NCBI GenBank assembly: GCA_947462525.1
Contig: CANHPK010000164.1
Coordinates: forward strand, 1 to 5,083
Direction: 5' to 3'
Length of the DNA stretch: 5,083 nt
From: Roseiflexaceae bacterium
Lineage (GTDB): Bacteria; Chloroflexota; Chloroflexia; Chloroflexales; Roseiflexaceae
Part shown: piece by piece, positions 4,064 through 5,083 of the stretch
How the letters are laid out: each line of letters starts with the position of its first letter
Position numbering within the stretch: the first letter of the stretch is position 1
The notes under the pieces: generated by a model
What the model was told of the DNA's origin: nothing
Databases searched by the model: none
The model's input: the letters and a program-made list of their open reading frames with translations, nothing else
Made by a program: the position numbers and the translations under genes

Positions 4064-5083
4064 TTACTTCTTCGGCGCGTACTCCGTGTTGCCGAGGAGA
4101 TCTGCGTGGTGGCGCTGGGCGACATCCGGGTGCGAGCGCAAGCGGGATTTGAGCTGATTCTTACCGTTTTCGCGGAACAACGGGTTGAGTGGGTCGGCTG
4201 TTGCGCCACGTGATTGAGCGGCGAGTTCAGCCGGTAGCTTCAATACCGGTACGGTGGCATTGAGCTGTGCATTGAAGAAGAACGCAACGGACAGGCGATT
4301 TGCGCCTGCAGGGGGCGTCACCACCCGATGGACGTTGGCGAGCAAAAAGCCACTCGACGCCATTTCGAGGATTTCGCCGACATTAATGACAAAGGTCCCG
4401 GGGATGGGCGGTGCGCTGATCCAGCCGCCGTCGTGTTCGACCTCGAGGCCTTTTTGGACATCCTGGAGCAGTACGGTGACGAATCCGCCGTCTTTGTGGG
4501 CGCCGACGCCCTGATCACTTTCGGTGGCGTCACGGCCGGGGTAACGAATAATCTTGAGCAGATAGTGCGAATCGGGCGTGTAGATGGCCTCGAAGATGTT
4601 TTCGGGCTGGCCCAATGCAATTGCGAAGGTCTTGATGAGACGGATGGCCAAATTGGCTGCTGCTGCTTGGTAGCGCAGGATGGTCTCTTTGTAATTGGGC
4701 AGATTGGCTGGCCATTGGTTGGGCCCGCGCAGGCGCATCCAGGGCTGGTCTGACGGGACTGTCGCGAGCGCTTCACGCTCGGCGCCGATGTCAACCTGCT
4801 CGCGCCAGTCACGCTGGCCGCGGGTGAATTCGTTGCCTTGACGGTTGTAGCCACGGAAGTGCGGCGAATTGACCATTTCGATGGCCATTTTGTCGGCCTC
4901 GGGCAACGCAAAAAACTGCTTTGCAACGGCGAGTGTATCGTCGATGAGCGCTTGATCGATACCGTGCCCGGTGACATAGAAAAAGCCTAAGTCGTAGGCG
5001 GTTTTGCGTAGTTCCGCGATGAACGCATCGCGCTCGGCAGGATTCGATTCGAGGCGGCCGAGATCTAATACCGGGAGTTGTGC
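4064..5083 (-). CDS. 2-oxoglutarate/Fe(II) dioxygenase, isopenicillin N synthase family (N-terminus outside the window)
   Basis: 339 residues are visible and the frame is open to the window edge. Only a few N-terminal residues should be missing, since the first visible ones (AQLPVLDLGRL) match the start of the family's N-terminal (DIOX_N) domain. Domain order is DIOX_N (about 1-110, with GFFYVTGHGI at 33-42) and then the double-stranded beta-helix oxygenase domain. The iron ligands are H196 and D198 (HKD) and H252 (NVHRVV). R263 and S265 (RLS) fit the RxS motif that binds the 2-oxoglutarate carboxylate. The protein should therefore be an active soluble oxygenase that couples 2-oxoglutarate decarboxylation to oxidation of a substrate. 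The substrate cannot be told from sequence; bacterial members of this group are mostly uncharacterised. A TTG codon at 4904-4906 is an internal Leu, not a start. The gene converges on pnp and has its own palindrome after the stop. Confidence 0.9.
   Translation of the reverse strand, partial: AQLPVLDLGRLESNPAERDAFIAELRKTAYDLGFFYVTGHGIDQALIDDTLAVAKQFFALPEADKMAIEMVNSPHFRGYNRQGNEFTRGQRDWREQVDIGAEREALATVPSDQPWMRLRGPNQWPANLPNYKETILRYQAAAANLAIRLIKTFAIALGQPENIFEAIYTPDSHYLLKIIRYPGRDATESDQGVGAHKDGGFVTVLLQDVQKGLEVEHDGGWISAPPIPGTFVINVGEILEMASSGFLLANVHRVVTPPAGANRLSVAFFFNAQLNATVPVLKLPAELAAQSRGATADPLNPLFRENGKNQLKSRLRSHPDVAQRHHADLLGNTEYAPKK

Noticed and set aside
4328..4753. Plus-strand frame of 141 codons inside the oxygenase gene
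   Set aside because: The minus-strand frame carries the full HxD...H and RxS motifs; this one is a shadow.

Overview
The window is a bacterial chromosomal segment of housekeeping genes with moderately high G+C. It reads as: acpP, nusB and an Asp23/Gls24-like gene on the minus strand (15-1142); a divergent promoter region (1125-1200); rpsO and pnp on the plus strand (1276-3975); two back-to-back palindromes (3980-4057); and the 3' part of an isopenicillin-N-synthase-type 2-oxoglutarate/Fe(II) dioxygenase on the minus strand, running off the right edge (4064-5083). No phage, insertion sequence, CRISPR array, tRNA or rRNA is visible, and no gene-free stretch exceeds about 210 bp. The organism cannot be fixed from the sequence alone. 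The Asp23-like/nusB pairing and the S15 and PNPase sequences fit a Chloroflexota or Gram-positive-like lineage, and Chloroflexota is my weak preference.

Left part: the Asp23-like gene and nusB overlap by 8 nt and probably form one transcription unit. acpP follows 74 bp downstream and has its own candidate extended -10 promoter. A perfect 15-bp inverted repeat with a GGTCAGACC core lies across that promoter. In Bacillus the Asp23-family gene yqhY lies between the acetyl-CoA carboxylase genes and nusB. The same association of an Asp23-like protein, NusB and fatty acid synthesis appears here with acpP.

Middle part: rpsO and pnp have the classic bacterial order. The rpsO mRNA has a roughly 77-nt leader with two hairpins and a mutually exclusive 7-bp pairing, a plausible S15 autoregulatory element. 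A strong intrinsic terminator separates rpsO from pnp. The pnp leader then folds into a long interrupted stem and a second hairpin directly before the ribosome binding site. This recalls the RNase III/PNPase autoregulation of E. coli pnp, though the sequences are not the same.

Right part: pnp and the oxygenase converge on an 89-bp gap filled almost entirely by two near-perfect palindromes, one next to each stop codon and neither with a proper U-tract. The coding content is ordinary. The parts worth a second look are the untranslated regions, an S15 with a changed RNA-contact motif, and the possible operator at acpP. I found no convincing new multi-gene system.
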